DNA from: Arthrobacter sp. AK04
Lineage (GTDB): Bacteria > Actinomycetota > Actinomycetes > Actinomycetales > Micrococcaceae
Direction: 5' to 3'
NCBI RefSeq assembly: GCF_021129155.1
Contig: NZ_JAJOMC010000031.1
Span: forward strand, 1-51,409
Length of the DNA: 51,409 bases
The position numbers and the translations under genes are program-made. Of this stretch, positions 9,263-17,388 are shown in pieces (position 1 is the first letter of the stretch; each line of letters begins with the position of its first letter). The notes under the pieces are model-generated. The model was not told the origin of the DNA. It searched no databases and saw only the letters and a program-made list of their open reading frames with translations.

Positions 9263-9313
9263 AAGCTTGTTCGCAGAACCTCATCTTGAAGGTTCGGATC
9301 CGCGAACAAGCTT
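9263..9313. repeat. Palindromic repeat family 2, copy B
   Basis: The 12-nt ends AAGCTTGTTCGC and GCGAACAAGCTT are exact inverted repeats, closing a 51-nt element with 40/51 identity to 8095-8145. It begins 16 nt downstream of the serS stop, so both copies lie at 3' ends of minus-strand genes. That fits a terminator role as well as a transposition scar. Confidence 0.8.
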
Positions 9314-9329
9314 AGGAACGGGCAGCCAG

Positions 9330-10610
9330 CTACAGGACCGGGAGGACCTCAAGGCCGCCCAGGTACTTCTGCAGCGCCTTGGGCACGTTGACCGAGCCGT
9401 CCGCGTTCTGGTGGTGTTCCAGCAGCGCCACAATCCAGCGGGTGGTGGCCAGCGTGCCGTTCAGGGTGGCCACAGCGCGGGTGCCCTTGGCTACACCCTC
9501 CGGGTTGACCGCGCGTTCGCGGATGTTCAGGCGGCGGGCCTGGAAGGTGGTGCAGTTGGAGGTGGAGGTCAGCTCGCGGTACGCGCCTTGGGTGGGGACC
9601 CACGCCTCGCAGTCGTACTTCCGCGCGGCGGAGGTGCCAAGGTCGCCCGCAGCGGTGTCGATCACGCGGTAGGGCAGCTCGCACTTGGCAAGCATTTCCT
9701 CTTCCCACGCCAGCAGCCGCTGGTGCTCGGCGGCGGCCTCCTCGACCGTGGTGTAGATGAACATTTCCACCTTGTTGAACTGGTGGACCCGGATGATGCC
9801 GCGGGTGTCCTTGCCGTGCGAGCCGGCTTCGCGGCGGTAGCAGGAGCTCTGGCCCGCGTAGCGGATGGGGCCGGCGGAAAAGTCCAGGATCTCGTCCGCG
9901 TGGTATCCGGCCAGGGCTACTTCCGAGGTGCCCACCAGATAGAGGTCGTCTTCGGCGAGCCGGTAGATCTCGGCGTCGTGCTTTACATCGAAGCCCGTGC
10001 CCTGCATGGTTTCCGGGCGCACCAGCGTGGGCGTGATCATCGGGACAAAACCGTTTTCGATGGCCTGGTCCATGGCCATCTGCAGCAGCGCCATCTCCAG
10101 CCGGGCGCCCACGCCGCGGAGGAAGTAGAAACGGGCACCGGAAACCTTGGCGCCGCGCTCCATGTCGATGGCGCCGATCAGTTCGCCGATTTCCAGGTGG
10201 TCCCGGGGCTCAAAGTCGGGGAATTCACGTGGGGTGCCCACGGTCTTGACCACCACGTAGTCGTCCTCGCCGCCCTCCGGAACGCCGTCCTCAATGACGT
10301 TGGGAATGGTGCGCAGCAGCTCTTCCTGCTTGGTCTGCGCGGCGTCGGCCTCGGCGGACGCGGCCTTGACCGCGTTGGCCAGCTCCTTGACCTCGGCCAG
10401 CAGGGCCTTCTTCTCATCGCCCTTCGCCTGGGCCACCTTCTTGCCGAACGCGTTCTGCTCGGCCCGGAGGTTCTCGAAGCGGATCAGCGCCGCGCGGCGA
10501 GCGGCATCCGCGGACATGATCGCGTCCACCACTGACTCGTCCGCGCGGCGGGCACGCTGGCTGGCACGGTATTTATCAGGGTTTTCGCTGAGGTCTTTTA
10601 CGTCGATCAC
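9330..10610 (-). CDS. serS: Seryl-tRNA synthetase
   Basis: Class II aminoacyl-tRNA synthetase charging tRNA-Ser, 426 aa and full length. The N-terminal long coiled-coil arm runs at about 30-110 (Ala/Lys/Glu-rich). Then come [11 protein letters not shown], the motif 2 region [28 protein letters not shown] and motif 3 [15 protein letters not shown] choose GTG 10610 (V-I-D-V-K-D-L), the usual family N-terminus; the longer ATG frame adds nine residues. No strong ribosome site, so possibly leaderless. It is divergent from the lipid kinase and essential. Confidence 0.98.
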   Translation of the reverse strand: MIDVKDLSENPDKYRASQRARRADESVVDAIMSADAARRAALIRFENLRAEQNAFGKKVAQAKGDEKKALLAEVKELANAVKAASAEADAAQTKQEELLRTIPNVIEDGVPEGGEDDYVVVKTVGTPREFPDFEPRDHLEIGELIGAIDMERGAKVSGARFYFLRGVGARLEMALLQMAMDQAIENGFVPMITPTLVRPETMQGTGFDVKHDAEIYRLAEDDLYLVGTSEVALAGYHADEILDFSAGPIRYAGQSSCYRREAGSHGKDTRGIIRVHQFNKVEMFIYTTVEEAAAEHQRLLAWEEEMLAKCELPYRVIDTAAGDLGTSAARKYDCEAWVPTQGAYRELTSTSNCTTFQARRLNIRERAVNPEGVAKGTRAVATLNGTLATTRWIVALLEHHQNADGSVNVPKALQKYLGGLEVLPVL

Positions 10611-10701
10611 CACACAAGGGTATCCAATCCCGCGCACGACGGCGGGCGGCAGCGGGCGTGCCGGAGCCGGAGCCTTTCCGCCGGGCTACTGTTGAAGCAC
10701 C

Positions 10702-11757
10702 ATGAGCGACCTGATTCTCTATCTGCTGATTGCGGTGGCGCTTGCCTTCGCCATCTCCAGCTGGTGGGGCGTGCGCCGCCTCAAGGCCCTGCACGTACGG
10801 AGTGCCGTGGGCGGGGAGGCGCAGGACTCCGGGCTTACCCGCCAGCGCGTCGCAGTGATTTTGAATCCCATCAAGGTGCGCTCGGAAGAAGCGAAACGCC
10901 TCATCCAGCGCGGCTGCCTGGCGGCAGGCTGGGAGGACCCCGTCTTTTTCGAAACGACGGCGGAGGACCCCGGCCATTCCCAGGTGGCGGCTGCGCTTGC
11001 CTACAAGCCCGACGTCGTCCTGGTGGGCGGCGGGGACGGGACAGTGCGGGTGGTGGCCGAGGCCCTTGTGCGCACCAACGTGGCCATGGGGCTCATCCCG
11101 CTGGGTACCGGCAACCTCCTGGCACGGAACGTGGACCTGGACCTCAACGACCTCCACGCCAACGTCAACACCGCACTGTTCGGCCGGCAGCGGTACATCG
11201 ACACAGCCCGGATGGGCATTGAAAACTCCCGCACCGGAAGCGCCTCAGAGCACGTGTTCCTGGTGATAGCCGGCATCGGCATGGACGCCGAGATCCTCGC
11301 CGACACTAACGCCGGCCTGAAAAAAGCGGTGGGTTGGCTGGCATATACCGAGGCAGGCATGCGGCATTTGCCCGGACGCCGGAAGAAGGTCTCTATCTCC
11401 CTGGACGGGAGCCCGGAGCAGGTCCGGAACATCCGCAGCGTTTTATTCGCGAACTGCGGGCTGATCCCGGGCGGCATCGACTTCATTCCGCAGGCCATGA
11501 TTGACGACGGCATGCTGGACGTGGTGGTGATGAGCCCGCGCAGTGCCCTTGGCTGGCTGCTGATGTACGTCAAGATCATGTTCAAGCACAGCGGGAAACT
11601 GCCCGTCATGACCGTCTACCGGTCCGGGAGGGTGGTCATCAAATGCCCGGAACCCATGGCCATCCAGTTGGACGGCGACACGGCCGGGGAAGCTACCAGG
11701 CTCACCGTCCAGGTGGAGCCGCGGTCCTTGTTGATCCGGGTGAAGGCCCAGGATTAG
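10702..11757 (+). CDS. Diacylglycerol/lipid kinase family protein
   Basis: 351-aa DAGK catalytic domain protein (DgkB/YegS/LCB5 group), phosphorylating a lipid alcohol such as diacylglycerol. An N-terminal hydrophobic segment (residues 4-22) probably anchors it to the membrane. The nucleotide-binding VLVGGGDGTVR lies at 107-116, followed by GLIPLGTGNLLARN. LNPIKVRSEEA at 55 is the usual first strand. It is divergent from serS across 91 bp. The exact lipid cannot be told. Confidence 0.93.
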   Translation: MSDLILYLLIAVALAFAISSWWGVRRLKALHVRSAVGGEAQDSGLTRQRVAVILNPIKVRSEEAKRLIQRGCLAAGWEDPVFFETTAEDPGHSQVAAALAYKPDVVLVGGGDGTVRVVAEALVRTNVAMGLIPLGTGNLLARNVDLDLNDLHANVNTALFGRQRYIDTARMGIENSRTGSASEHVFLVIAGIGMDAEILADTNAGLKKAVGWLAYTEAGMRHLPGRRKKVSISLDGSPEQVRNIRSVLFANCGLIPGGIDFIPQAMIDDGMLDVVVMSPRSALGWLLMYVKIMFKHSGKLPVMTVYRSGRVVIKCPEPMAIQLDGDTAGEATRLTVQVEPRSLLIRVKAQD

Positions 11758-11760
11758 CGG

Positions 11761-11964
11761 CTATTCGCTCTTGCGCTTCTTCTCCTCGGCGGCCTTTGCC
11801 GCTGCATGGGCCTCGGACTGCTCACGGATCATGGCTTGCTCTTCTTCAAAGCGCAGGCGGTCGGCACGGTCGGCGTCATCCCCGTCCCAGTCCTGGTTGT
11901 CGGCAGTGGGCCGGGGGTTGACGATCATCCCCTGGCCGTCGTTTTCGGTGCCGCTGGTAGTCAT
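11761..11964 (-). CDS. Small acidic hypothetical protein
   Basis: 67 aa, highly charged, with no hydrophobic segment. A Glu/Ala/Lys-rich helix occupies residues 37-67 (RFEEEQAMIREQ onward) and is likely a single helix or coiled coil. A good ribosome site GAAGGGAG precedes ATG 11964. No function recognised. A TAAGCAT-containing half-palindrome (12007-12020) lies 42 bp upstream, like that before several other small proteins in this window. It converges with the lipid kinase, with 3 bp between the two stops. Confidence 0.75.
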   Translation of the reverse strand: MTTSGTENDGQGMIVNPRPTADNQDWDGDDADRADRLRFEEEQAMIREQSEAHAAAKAAEEKKRKSE

Positions 11965-12006
11965 GACGCGCTCCCTTCGTTAGGGGCCATCCCCCGTGTG
12001 GATCAA

Positions 12007-12020
12007 GTAAGCATACGCAC
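12007..12020. promoter_or_regulatory. TAAGCAT motif, half-palindrome
   Basis: GTAAGCATACGCAC matches the left half and centre of the palindromes at 15991-16004 and 40216-40229 (TAAG-CATG-CTTA type). It lies upstream of the minus-strand 67-aa protein. The right half is degenerate, so the call is weak on its own. Confidence 0.35.
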
Positions 12021-12058
12021 TGTCCACAACCCGCGGAAGTACTTCGAACGGCATTCAC

Positions 12059-13045
12059 CTACGCTTTGGGCGAAGCGGGGGAACCGTTTTCGGCGGACTC
12101 ATCCGCGGACCGGAAAATTCCCGCAACCCATGCCCGCGCTGCCTGGAAGGCCTGGTCAGCAGTGTGCGGTTCCACCGGCGCCGCCTGCATGTCGGCCCGG
12201 GGATATGACCCCAGGAACCGGGTTGCAGGACTGATGCGGTGGAGCCCTGCAAGGGCATCGGCCATCCGCTCGTCGCCCACATGCCCGTCGGCGTCGATGC
12301 TGAAGAAATAGTCGCCCAGATACTGTCCGGTGGGCCGGGACTCAATGCGGCTGAGGTTCACGCCGCGGCTGGCAAACTGGTCCAGGATTTCCATCAGGGC
12401 ACCGGGCCGGTCTTCGGGGAGCGGGACCACCAGCGTGGTTTTGTCCGCGCCTGTGCGTTCGGGCAGGACCCCCGGGCGGCTGACCAGGATGAAGCGGGTG
12501 ACGGCCTCCGGGTTGTCGCCGATGTCCTCAGCCAGCACCGAGAGTCCGGGCTGGTCCCGGGCTACCAGCGGAGCGCAGATGGCGGCGTCATAATGGCAGC
12601 CTTCCTCCAGGAGCCCCATGGCTGAGGCCGCCGTGGAGGAGCCGGGCACGTATTCGGCTGACGGAATGTTCGCATCCATCCACAGGCGGCACTGGGCCCA
12701 GGCATGGCCGTGGGTTGACACCCGCCGCACGTCGGCCAGGCGGACTCCGGGCCGTGCGACCAGCACGAAGCTGATGGGCACCAGGACCTCGCGGATGATC
12801 CGCAGCTCGCCCCCGCCGGCGATCGCGTCCAGGGTGGCGGTGACGCCGCCTTCAACGGAGTTTTCGATGGGGACCATCGCGGCATGGACTGAGCCGTCAC
12901 GCACTTTGTCCAGTGCAGCGTTGACGTTCGACGCCGGGACCCGGGTGGATTGCGCAGCGTCCGGCACCTGCAGGAGGGCTGCCTCGGTGAAGGTACCTTG
13001 CGGTCCGAGGAAGGCATAGACGGGGGAGGACGCGGACATAGACAT
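12059..13045 (-). CDS. pheA: Prephenate dehydratase
   Basis: Converts prephenate to phenylpyruvate in phenylalanine synthesis. The 328-aa protein has the monofunctional actinobacterial layout: catalytic domain (FLGPQGTFTEAAL at 12-24, PIENSVEGGV at 59-68, and TRFILVSRPG carrying the TRF motif), then an ACT regulatory domain with GALMEILDQFASRGVNLSRI and the ESRPT phenylalanine-binding motif. No chorismate mutase domain is attached. AAGGA stands before ATG 13045; an ATG two codons in is equally possible. The ACT domain implies allosteric control by phenylalanine. Confidence 0.97.
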   Translation of the reverse strand: MSMSASSPVYAFLGPQGTFTEAALLQVPDAAQSTRVPASNVNAALDKVRDGSVHAAMVPIENSVEGGVTATLDAIAGGGELRIIREVLVPISFVLVARPGVRLADVRRVSTHGHAWAQCRLWMDANIPSAEYVPGSSTAASAMGLLEEGCHYDAAICAPLVARDQPGLSVLAEDIGDNPEAVTRFILVSRPGVLPERTGADKTTLVVPLPEDRPGALMEILDQFASRGVNLSRIESRPTGQYLGDYFFSIDADGHVGDERMADALAGLHRISPATRFLGSYPRADMQAAPVEPHTADQAFQAARAWVAGIFRSADESAENGSPASPKA

Positions 13046-13157
13046 TCCTTCTTGGATATAAGCGCCGGCAGGCGGCGCCGCAGACAGGCGACGCCGGCGG
13101 AAGCGGAAGCTCGGTCCGGACGTGAACGGAGACCTGCCCGGCGGTAGGCCTGGCCGT

Positions 13158-13187
13158 TACAGCACCATCGGCTACAGCACCATCGGC
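13158..13187. repeat. 15-bp tandem duplication at gene end
   Basis: TACAGCACCATCGGC occurs twice in a row (13158-13172 and 13173-13187). Read on the minus strand it gives Pro-Met-Val-Leu-stop twice: first TAG ending the rhodanese gene, then a second copy ending TAA. A recent duplication created tandem stop codons. Confidence 0.85.
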
Positions 13188-13498
13188 TTCAGGCCGTTGT
13201 CGGAGACGAGCGGCTTGCCGGCCTCCAGCCACATGTCCATTCCGCCGGAAACGTTGATGGCGGTATAGCCCTGGCCGGTGAGCCACTGGGCAACGCGGAA
13301 TGAGCGCCCGCCCGTGCGGCAGATGACGTAGACGTCCTCGTCCGGATCGAGTTCCTCCAGCCGCGCCGGAAGCTGGTCCATGGGAATGTGGAGGGCGCCA
13401 TCTGCATGGCCGGCCACCCATTCATAGTCCTCACGGACGTCAAGAATGACGGCGTCATCGGGGATGTCGCCGACGGGGACGTTATCGAAATCGCTCAT
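13172..13498 (-). CDS. Rhodanese-like domain protein
   Basis: 108-aa single rhodanese domain, a small cytoplasmic sulfurtransferase. The fold opens with AVILDVREDYEWVAGHADGA and the active-site loop is CRTGGRS with the persulfide-forming Cys near residue 60. The six-residue loop after the Cys fits a sulfurtransferase rather than a Cdc25-like phosphatase. The ribosome site is AGGA. The sulfur acceptor is unknown. The stop region carries a tandem duplication. Confidence 0.93.
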   Translation of the reverse strand: MSDFDNVPVGDIPDDAVILDVREDYEWVAGHADGALHIPMDQLPARLEELDPDEDVYVICRTGGRSFRVAQWLTGQGYTAINVSGGMDMWLEAGKPLVSDNGLKPMVL

Positions 13499-13682
13499 GG
13501 AGGGTCCTGCCTTCGCGGATCGGTGTCGTTTTAAAGCCTAGTGCGTTGGGCCCCATCCGGCGTCCGGCTCCACCCGCGTTAAGCTTCTGAGTGACCCTAG
13601 GAGGAACCGTTGTTCCCTGAGCAGCAGGCCCGTGCCATTACAGGAGGCCGAAGCTTCCTGCCCGATCAGTGCCCTGGTGTGG

Positions 13683-15134
13683 ATGCGTGCGGCCTTGACT
13701 GAACTTCACGAACTGTCGGCCGTGGCCCTTCGGGACCTCCTGCGCCAAGGGCATGTGTCAGCAGCGGAAGCTGCGGCGCATTTCCTCGCCAGGATTGAGC
13801 AGCAGAACCCCCTGCTGGGCGCCTTTGTGACCGTGACGGCGGAACAAGCGATGGTGGACGCCCGCGCCGCGGACTCGGCGCGGACCCAGGTCCCTGCCGG
13901 GGAGCTGCCGCTGCTGCACGGCATGCCCCTGGCTTTCAAGGACCTCACAGACGTGGCCGGCGTCGTGACAACACACGGCAGCGCGGCCCTGGACCACAAG
14001 CCGGCGCCCAGCGACGCCCCTTTGGTGGCCCTGCTCAAGGAAGCGGGCGTAATCGCGCTGGGCAAGACCCAGGTTCCCGAATTCGGACTGACGGCCTACA
14101 GCGAAAACCGGATCGCGCCGCCGTCGCGCAATCCCCATGCGCTGAGCAGGAGCTCAGGCGGGTCCTCCGGCGGCAGCGCTGCTGCCGTGGCCGCGGGGCT
14201 GCTCCCTTTCGCACCGGGCACCGACGGCGGGGGCTCCGTCCGGATCCCTGCTGCCGCCTGCGGACTGGTAGGGCTCAAGCCGGGCCGCGGCGTGGTCCCT
14301 GCCGGAGAGAGCCTCGGCGATCCGGCCCGCCTGGTGGTGGCCGGCCCCATCGCCAGGGATTCCCTTGATGCGGCGCTCATGATGGATGCCCTGACTGGAC
14401 CCAACGCGGGCCGTGACGCAACGGGCAGGCCGGACGGCGGCTACCTTGCAGCGGTTAGTCAGGAGCCCCCGAGGCTGCGGATCGGCATCAGCCTGGACAG
14501 CCCGTGGTCCGGCACTTTTCCGTTTGCCCCCGAGCAGGATGCGATGGACGCCCTTCGGGTGGGCGGGGACCTGCTGGAGCATGCCGGACATGCCCTCAGC
14601 GAAGCTTCCATTCGGTACGACAACCGGTATCCTGACGCATTCACTACCGCATGGACCGCCGCAGTAGGAGCGGCCAGGATCAGTCCCCACCGCGAGGCGC
14701 TGCTGGCGCCCCTGACCCGGACCCTCCGGCGCCGGGCCCAGCAGCGGAGCCCGGCGAAACTCGCTGAGTCCGTGGCGTTCCTGCGGCAGTTCCAGCACGA
14801 CACCATGGCGCAGTACGGGCAGTGGGACCTGATGCTCATGCCGTCCCTTGCCCAGACGCCGCGCCCGGTGGGCTGGTTCACCGGCGCCATGCACGGCACT
14901 GACCTTTGGCCCGCTTCGCAGTGGCCGGGCGATGCCGACGGCGATTACCGCAAACAGTGCGAATTCGCGCCCTGGTCTTCCATGGTCAACGTGTGCGGCC
15001 TGCCGGCCATCACGCTGCCCGTGCATTGGACCGGCGGGGTGCCGGGGCAGGGACTGCCCATGGGAGTCCAGCTGGTGGGGCCGATGGGATCGGAAACCCT
15101 CTTGCTGCAGGTGGCCCGCCAACTGGGTTTCTGA
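13683..15134 (+). CDS. Amidase signature family protein
   Basis: Amidase (483 aa from ATG 13683) hydrolysing carboxamides by the Ser-cisSer-Lys triad. Lys86 is in AFKDLTD, cis-Ser161 in SGGSSGGSAAAVA, and nucleophile Ser185 in GTDGGGSVRIPAA. Substrate unknown; it could be an aryl or aliphatic amide. It is not evidently GatA, as no gatB or gatC lies nearby. An in-frame GTG at 13632 gives a longer form. Upstream, AGGAGG at 13600 precedes a 30-codon frame opening with TTG that overlaps both starts; whether this is a coupled leader or a sign of a shifted N-terminus cannot be decided here. Confidence 0.92.
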   Translation: MRAALTELHELSAVALRDLLRQGHVSAAEAAAHFLARIEQQNPLLGAFVTVTAEQAMVDARAADSARTQVPAGELPLLHGMPLAFKDLTDVAGVVTTHGSAALDHKPAPSDAPLVALLKEAGVIALGKTQVPEFGLTAYSENRIAPPSRNPHALSRSSGGSSGGSAAAVAAGLLPFAPGTDGGGSVRIPAAACGLVGLKPGRGVVPAGESLGDPARLVVAGPIARDSLDAALMMDALTGPNAGRDATGRPDGGYLAAVSQEPPRLRIGISLDSPWSGTFPFAPEQDAMDALRVGGDLLEHAGHALSEASIRYDNRYPDAFTTAWTAAVGAARISPHREALLAPLTRTLRRRAQQRSPAKLAESVAFLRQFQHDTMAQYGQWDLMLMPSLAQTPRPVGWFTGAMHGTDLWPASQWPGDADGDYRKQCEFAPWSSMVNVCGLPAITLPVHWTGGVPGQGLPMGVQLVGPMGSETLLLQVARQLGF

Positions 15135-15157
15135 ACAGGCTGCCTGCGGCGCCACTG

Positions 15158-15186
15158 TTGACCTCCTCCTAACGCCGCCTTAATGC
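15158..15186 (+). promoter_or_regulatory. Candidate promoter
   Basis: TTGACC at 15158-15163 and TAATGC at 15181-15186 with a 17-bp spacer, upstream of the small Cys-containing protein starting at 15272. The -35 is good and the -10 mediocre. Confidence 0.35.
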
Positions 15187-15271
15187 GCCTGTAACCCGTG
15201 CGGAGCAGACTTGTGGCAGTGCCAGGCCGCGGCGTCCTTCCGCCGGCCACTGCTCGACGAGGAGTCGCCTT

Positions 15272-15499
15272 ATGAAAGCTGAAAATCCCGTCACGACTGC
15301 CAGCGACGCGCGATCCCAGCCGGACGGAGCCAGGCCGGACCTCAGCAACGCCAATATCAGGGAGGACCTGGCCGGGCAGGGCCGCTGCGCCCTGGTCCAT
15401 CTCCCCACCGGACGGACCTGCCTCCTGCCGCTCCGGCACCACGGACCGTGCGAGTTCCACCGGCCGCAGGAAGCCGACGACGTGGCCGCCGGCGGATGA
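15272..15499 (+). CDS. Small Cys/His-containing hypothetical protein
   Basis: 75 aa. The C-terminal half is conserved-looking, GRCALVHLPTGRTCLLPLRH followed by HGPCEFH, with three Cys and several His that could bind a metal such as zinc. The N-terminal 30 residues are polar and probably disordered. AGGAG stands 7 nt before the ATG, which supports translation. No function recognised. It lies downstream of the amidase in the same direction, probably with its own promoter. Confidence 0.7.
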   Translation: MKAENPVTTASDARSQPDGARPDLSNANIREDLAGQGRCALVHLPTGRTCLLPLRHHGPCEFHRPQEADDVAAGG

Positions 15500-15644
15500 C
15501 CGGCGCCGGAGAGTGACGGCCGGGAGGGAGACCACGCTGGAGTGCAGCAGCGCCGGAAGCTGCGCCACTGCCATAGGCGAAAGTGTCGACTCCGCCGCCA
15601 ATCAGGAGGACGATTAAAGGGCAGTCACGGTGAGGAGGTTTGTG

Positions 15645-15845
15645 ATGTGCTATTCATCCAGCAAGGACTTCGGGTGGGGCAGGAAAGACACCGAACGCAA
15701 ACCCGAGGCAAAGCACGAAACTCCGGCGGAAACCCCGGAGAAGCCGGTGAAGGCGCAGGACTTCACGTTCTGGGCATTCCCGGGCTGGCGGAAGACCCAG
15801 ACGCCCGGCACCCCTTCAGCTGAACGGAGCAAGGAGAAGGTCTGA
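15645..15845 (+). CDS. Small hypothetical protein
   Basis: 66 aa, opening with MCYSSSKDFGWGRK, followed by a Lys/Glu/Pro-rich stretch and a short aromatic patch FTFWAFPGWRK. GAGGAGG stands 7 nt before ATG 15645, so I prefer it to the GTG at 15630, which lies within that ribosome site. No function recognised. The aromatic motif suggests a binding surface rather than a catalytic fold. It is followed by a hairpin terminator. Confidence 0.7.
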   Translation: MCYSSSKDFGWGRKDTERKPEAKHETPAETPEKPVKAQDFTFWAFPGWRKTQTPGTPSAERSKEKV

Positions 15846-15863
15846 GGCCGCGTCACGGTCCGC

Positions 15864-15890
15864 GGAGGGGTCTTCACCGAAGGCCCCTCC
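15864..15890 (+). terminator. Hairpin after the 66-aa gene
   Basis: GGAGGGG (15864-15870) and CCCCTCC (15884-15890) pair perfectly around a 13-nt loop, 18 nt after the stop. There is no U tract, as is common in high-GC actinobacteria. Confidence 0.55.
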
Positions 15891-15990
15891 ACTGTTTCCG
15901 GGATCGCGGGGACCGGAAAGCTCCTGTGATGGGCTGAAGCAGGAGCGCCCCGCATTGTGCCCCGGTAAACGCTCCCACTATGGTGTAACC

Positions 15991-16004
15991 ATAAGCATGC
16001 TTAT
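15991..16004. promoter_or_regulatory. Perfect 14-bp palindrome ATAAGCATGCTTAT
   Basis: Exact palindrome 27 bp before the LapA-like gene's ATG. Related sites are at 40216-40229, 34234-34247 (TAAG-N4-CTTA) and half a site at 12007-12020, all before small proteins. It is a likely regulator binding site; the regulator is unknown. Confidence 0.55.
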
Positions 16005-16031
16005 CATCGACGCGTGACGAAGGGAACCAGC

Positions 16032-16523
16032 ATGAGTACCGGAAACTACCCACCCGCCGGACAGCCGGAGCAGGGACCCGGAAACCATGACGGCGGCCCC
16101 TCGGCACCGTCCCGCACACCCTTCCCGGCGGATTACGCCGCGGGTTCCACTACGGATTCCACTGCAGACTCTTCCGACGGCCTGGCAGAGTCCCGGCCGG
16201 ATGCATCCCTGCCGGCAGGCACGGGCACTCCCGCGCCACAACCTTCATCGGCTGCGGATCAGCCCGGCGTGACCCGAGCGGGAGTGGTGTGGGCGGCAGT
16301 GGTGGCCGCCCTGGTGCTCCTGATCCTGCTGATCATATTTATCCTGCAGAACCAGGACCAGGTGGCCGTGCGGTACTTCGGCCTTGAAGGCCTTGTGCCG
16401 CTGGGCATGGCGCTGTTTATTGCCAGCGTGACCGGAGGGGTCCTGGTTGCCGTGGCCGGCGGCGCCCGCATCCTCCAGCTCCGCAGGAACGCCCACCGCG
16501 CGCGGCTGCGCCAGCGGAAGTAG
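16032..16523 (+). CDS. LapA domain membrane protein
   Basis: 163-aa protein. A Pro/Ser/Thr-rich disordered N-terminus (1-80) is followed by two membrane segments (about 86-106 and 123-145) with the LapA/DUF1049 signature between them, FILQNQDQVAVRYFGLEG. A basic C-terminal tail ends in RLRQRK. The family is linked to lipopolysaccharide assembly in Gram-negatives, and its role in actinobacteria is unsettled. AAGGGAA precedes ATG 16032. A perfect palindrome just upstream suggests specific regulation. Confidence 0.85.
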   Translation: MSTGNYPPAGQPEQGPGNHDGGPSAPSRTPFPADYAAGSTTDSTADSSDGLAESRPDASLPAGTGTPAPQPSSAADQPGVTRAGVVWAAVVAALVLLILLIIFILQNQDQVAVRYFGLEGLVPLGMALFIASVTGGVLVAVAGGARILQLRRNAHRARLRQRK

Positions 16524-16589
16524 ACGGCGGTCCCCTGCCAGCCGCGGGCGAGCCCGCCCGCGCCGAGGTTGCGGTATTTCGCGGACCGC

Positions 16590-17160
16590 GCGGCGAGGAG
16601 TTCAGGCACGGGCAGGCCGGCGATCGAGGCCGGCTCGTGTTCGATGCTTGGCCCATCCGCCGGGCAAGGAGGTCCGCGATGGGGGGATGCCAACACGCTG
16701 GGGATCCGTGGGCCGGAGCCCGTTAGGGACATCAGCCTCGCCCTGGAGTATCTGGTCGTAGCCGCTGCGCCGGGACCCGGGAACGTCGTGGCCGAAGCCG
16801 GTGATGGCGAGGATCGCCAGCCGGGGGTTGATCCCGTGCATGGCGACGGTGGAGAAGGCCCAGCCGGTCCATGATGCCGGGGCGGAAATTCTCGATCGCC
16901 ACGTCCGCGCGCTCCGCAGCACAGCCTTGCCGTCCCCGCTCTTCAGGTCGTGGCTGTTGGACTCCTTGTTGCGGTTGCAGGACATGAAGTAGGTGGACTG
17001 GCGGCCGTCCTTCGGCCCAACGAACGGCGGGCCCCAGCCGTGGTGTCGTCGCCGACGCCCGGGTCCCATCCGGAACCAGGACGCTGAGGCGGCAGCGGAA
17101 GCCATGCTTGCGCACATTGAGTTGGTCTCGGACGTGGAGCTGCTCGGCTAGCAGCACGCG
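16590..17160 (-). pseudogene. Decayed CaiB/BaiF CoA-transferase
   Basis: No intact gene, but the minus strand strings together family III CoA-transferase motifs in three frames. In order they are PGVGDDT; WGPPFVGPKDGRQSTYF and SCNRNKESNSHDL; ERADVAIENFRPGIMDRLG; INPRLAILAITGFG and SGYDQILQGEA; MSLTGSGP; DPQRVGIP; and IADLLA. At least five frame changes are needed and the C-terminal half is missing. The decay is too extensive for sequencing error alone. The intact enzyme would have moved CoA between carboxylic acids. The stretch 16524-17388 holds nothing else I can support. Confidence 0.85.
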
Positions 17161-17388
17161 GCCACAGCGTCTGCAGGGTCAAACACAGGTGGCCGCCGCA
17201 TGGCTGTGTTCGAACACCAGGCTCGGCATCGGCCGAAAACCTGTTGACCGGGCCTTCCGGCGATCCTAAAATCTGGACATCGCATGAGCCTGCCCGCCGG
17301 TTCTCGCAGGCCTTTCTTCCGTCGAGGCGCCCCGGCGCCTCTCACTTCCCCTAATAGCCAAGGGCTTAGACCCATATCGGAAGCACTG

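Noticed and set aside
13683..15134. Amidase as GatA of the tRNA amidotransferase
   Set aside because: The catalytic signature is shared by the whole family; no gatB or gatC neighbours and the rest of the protein does not look like GatA.
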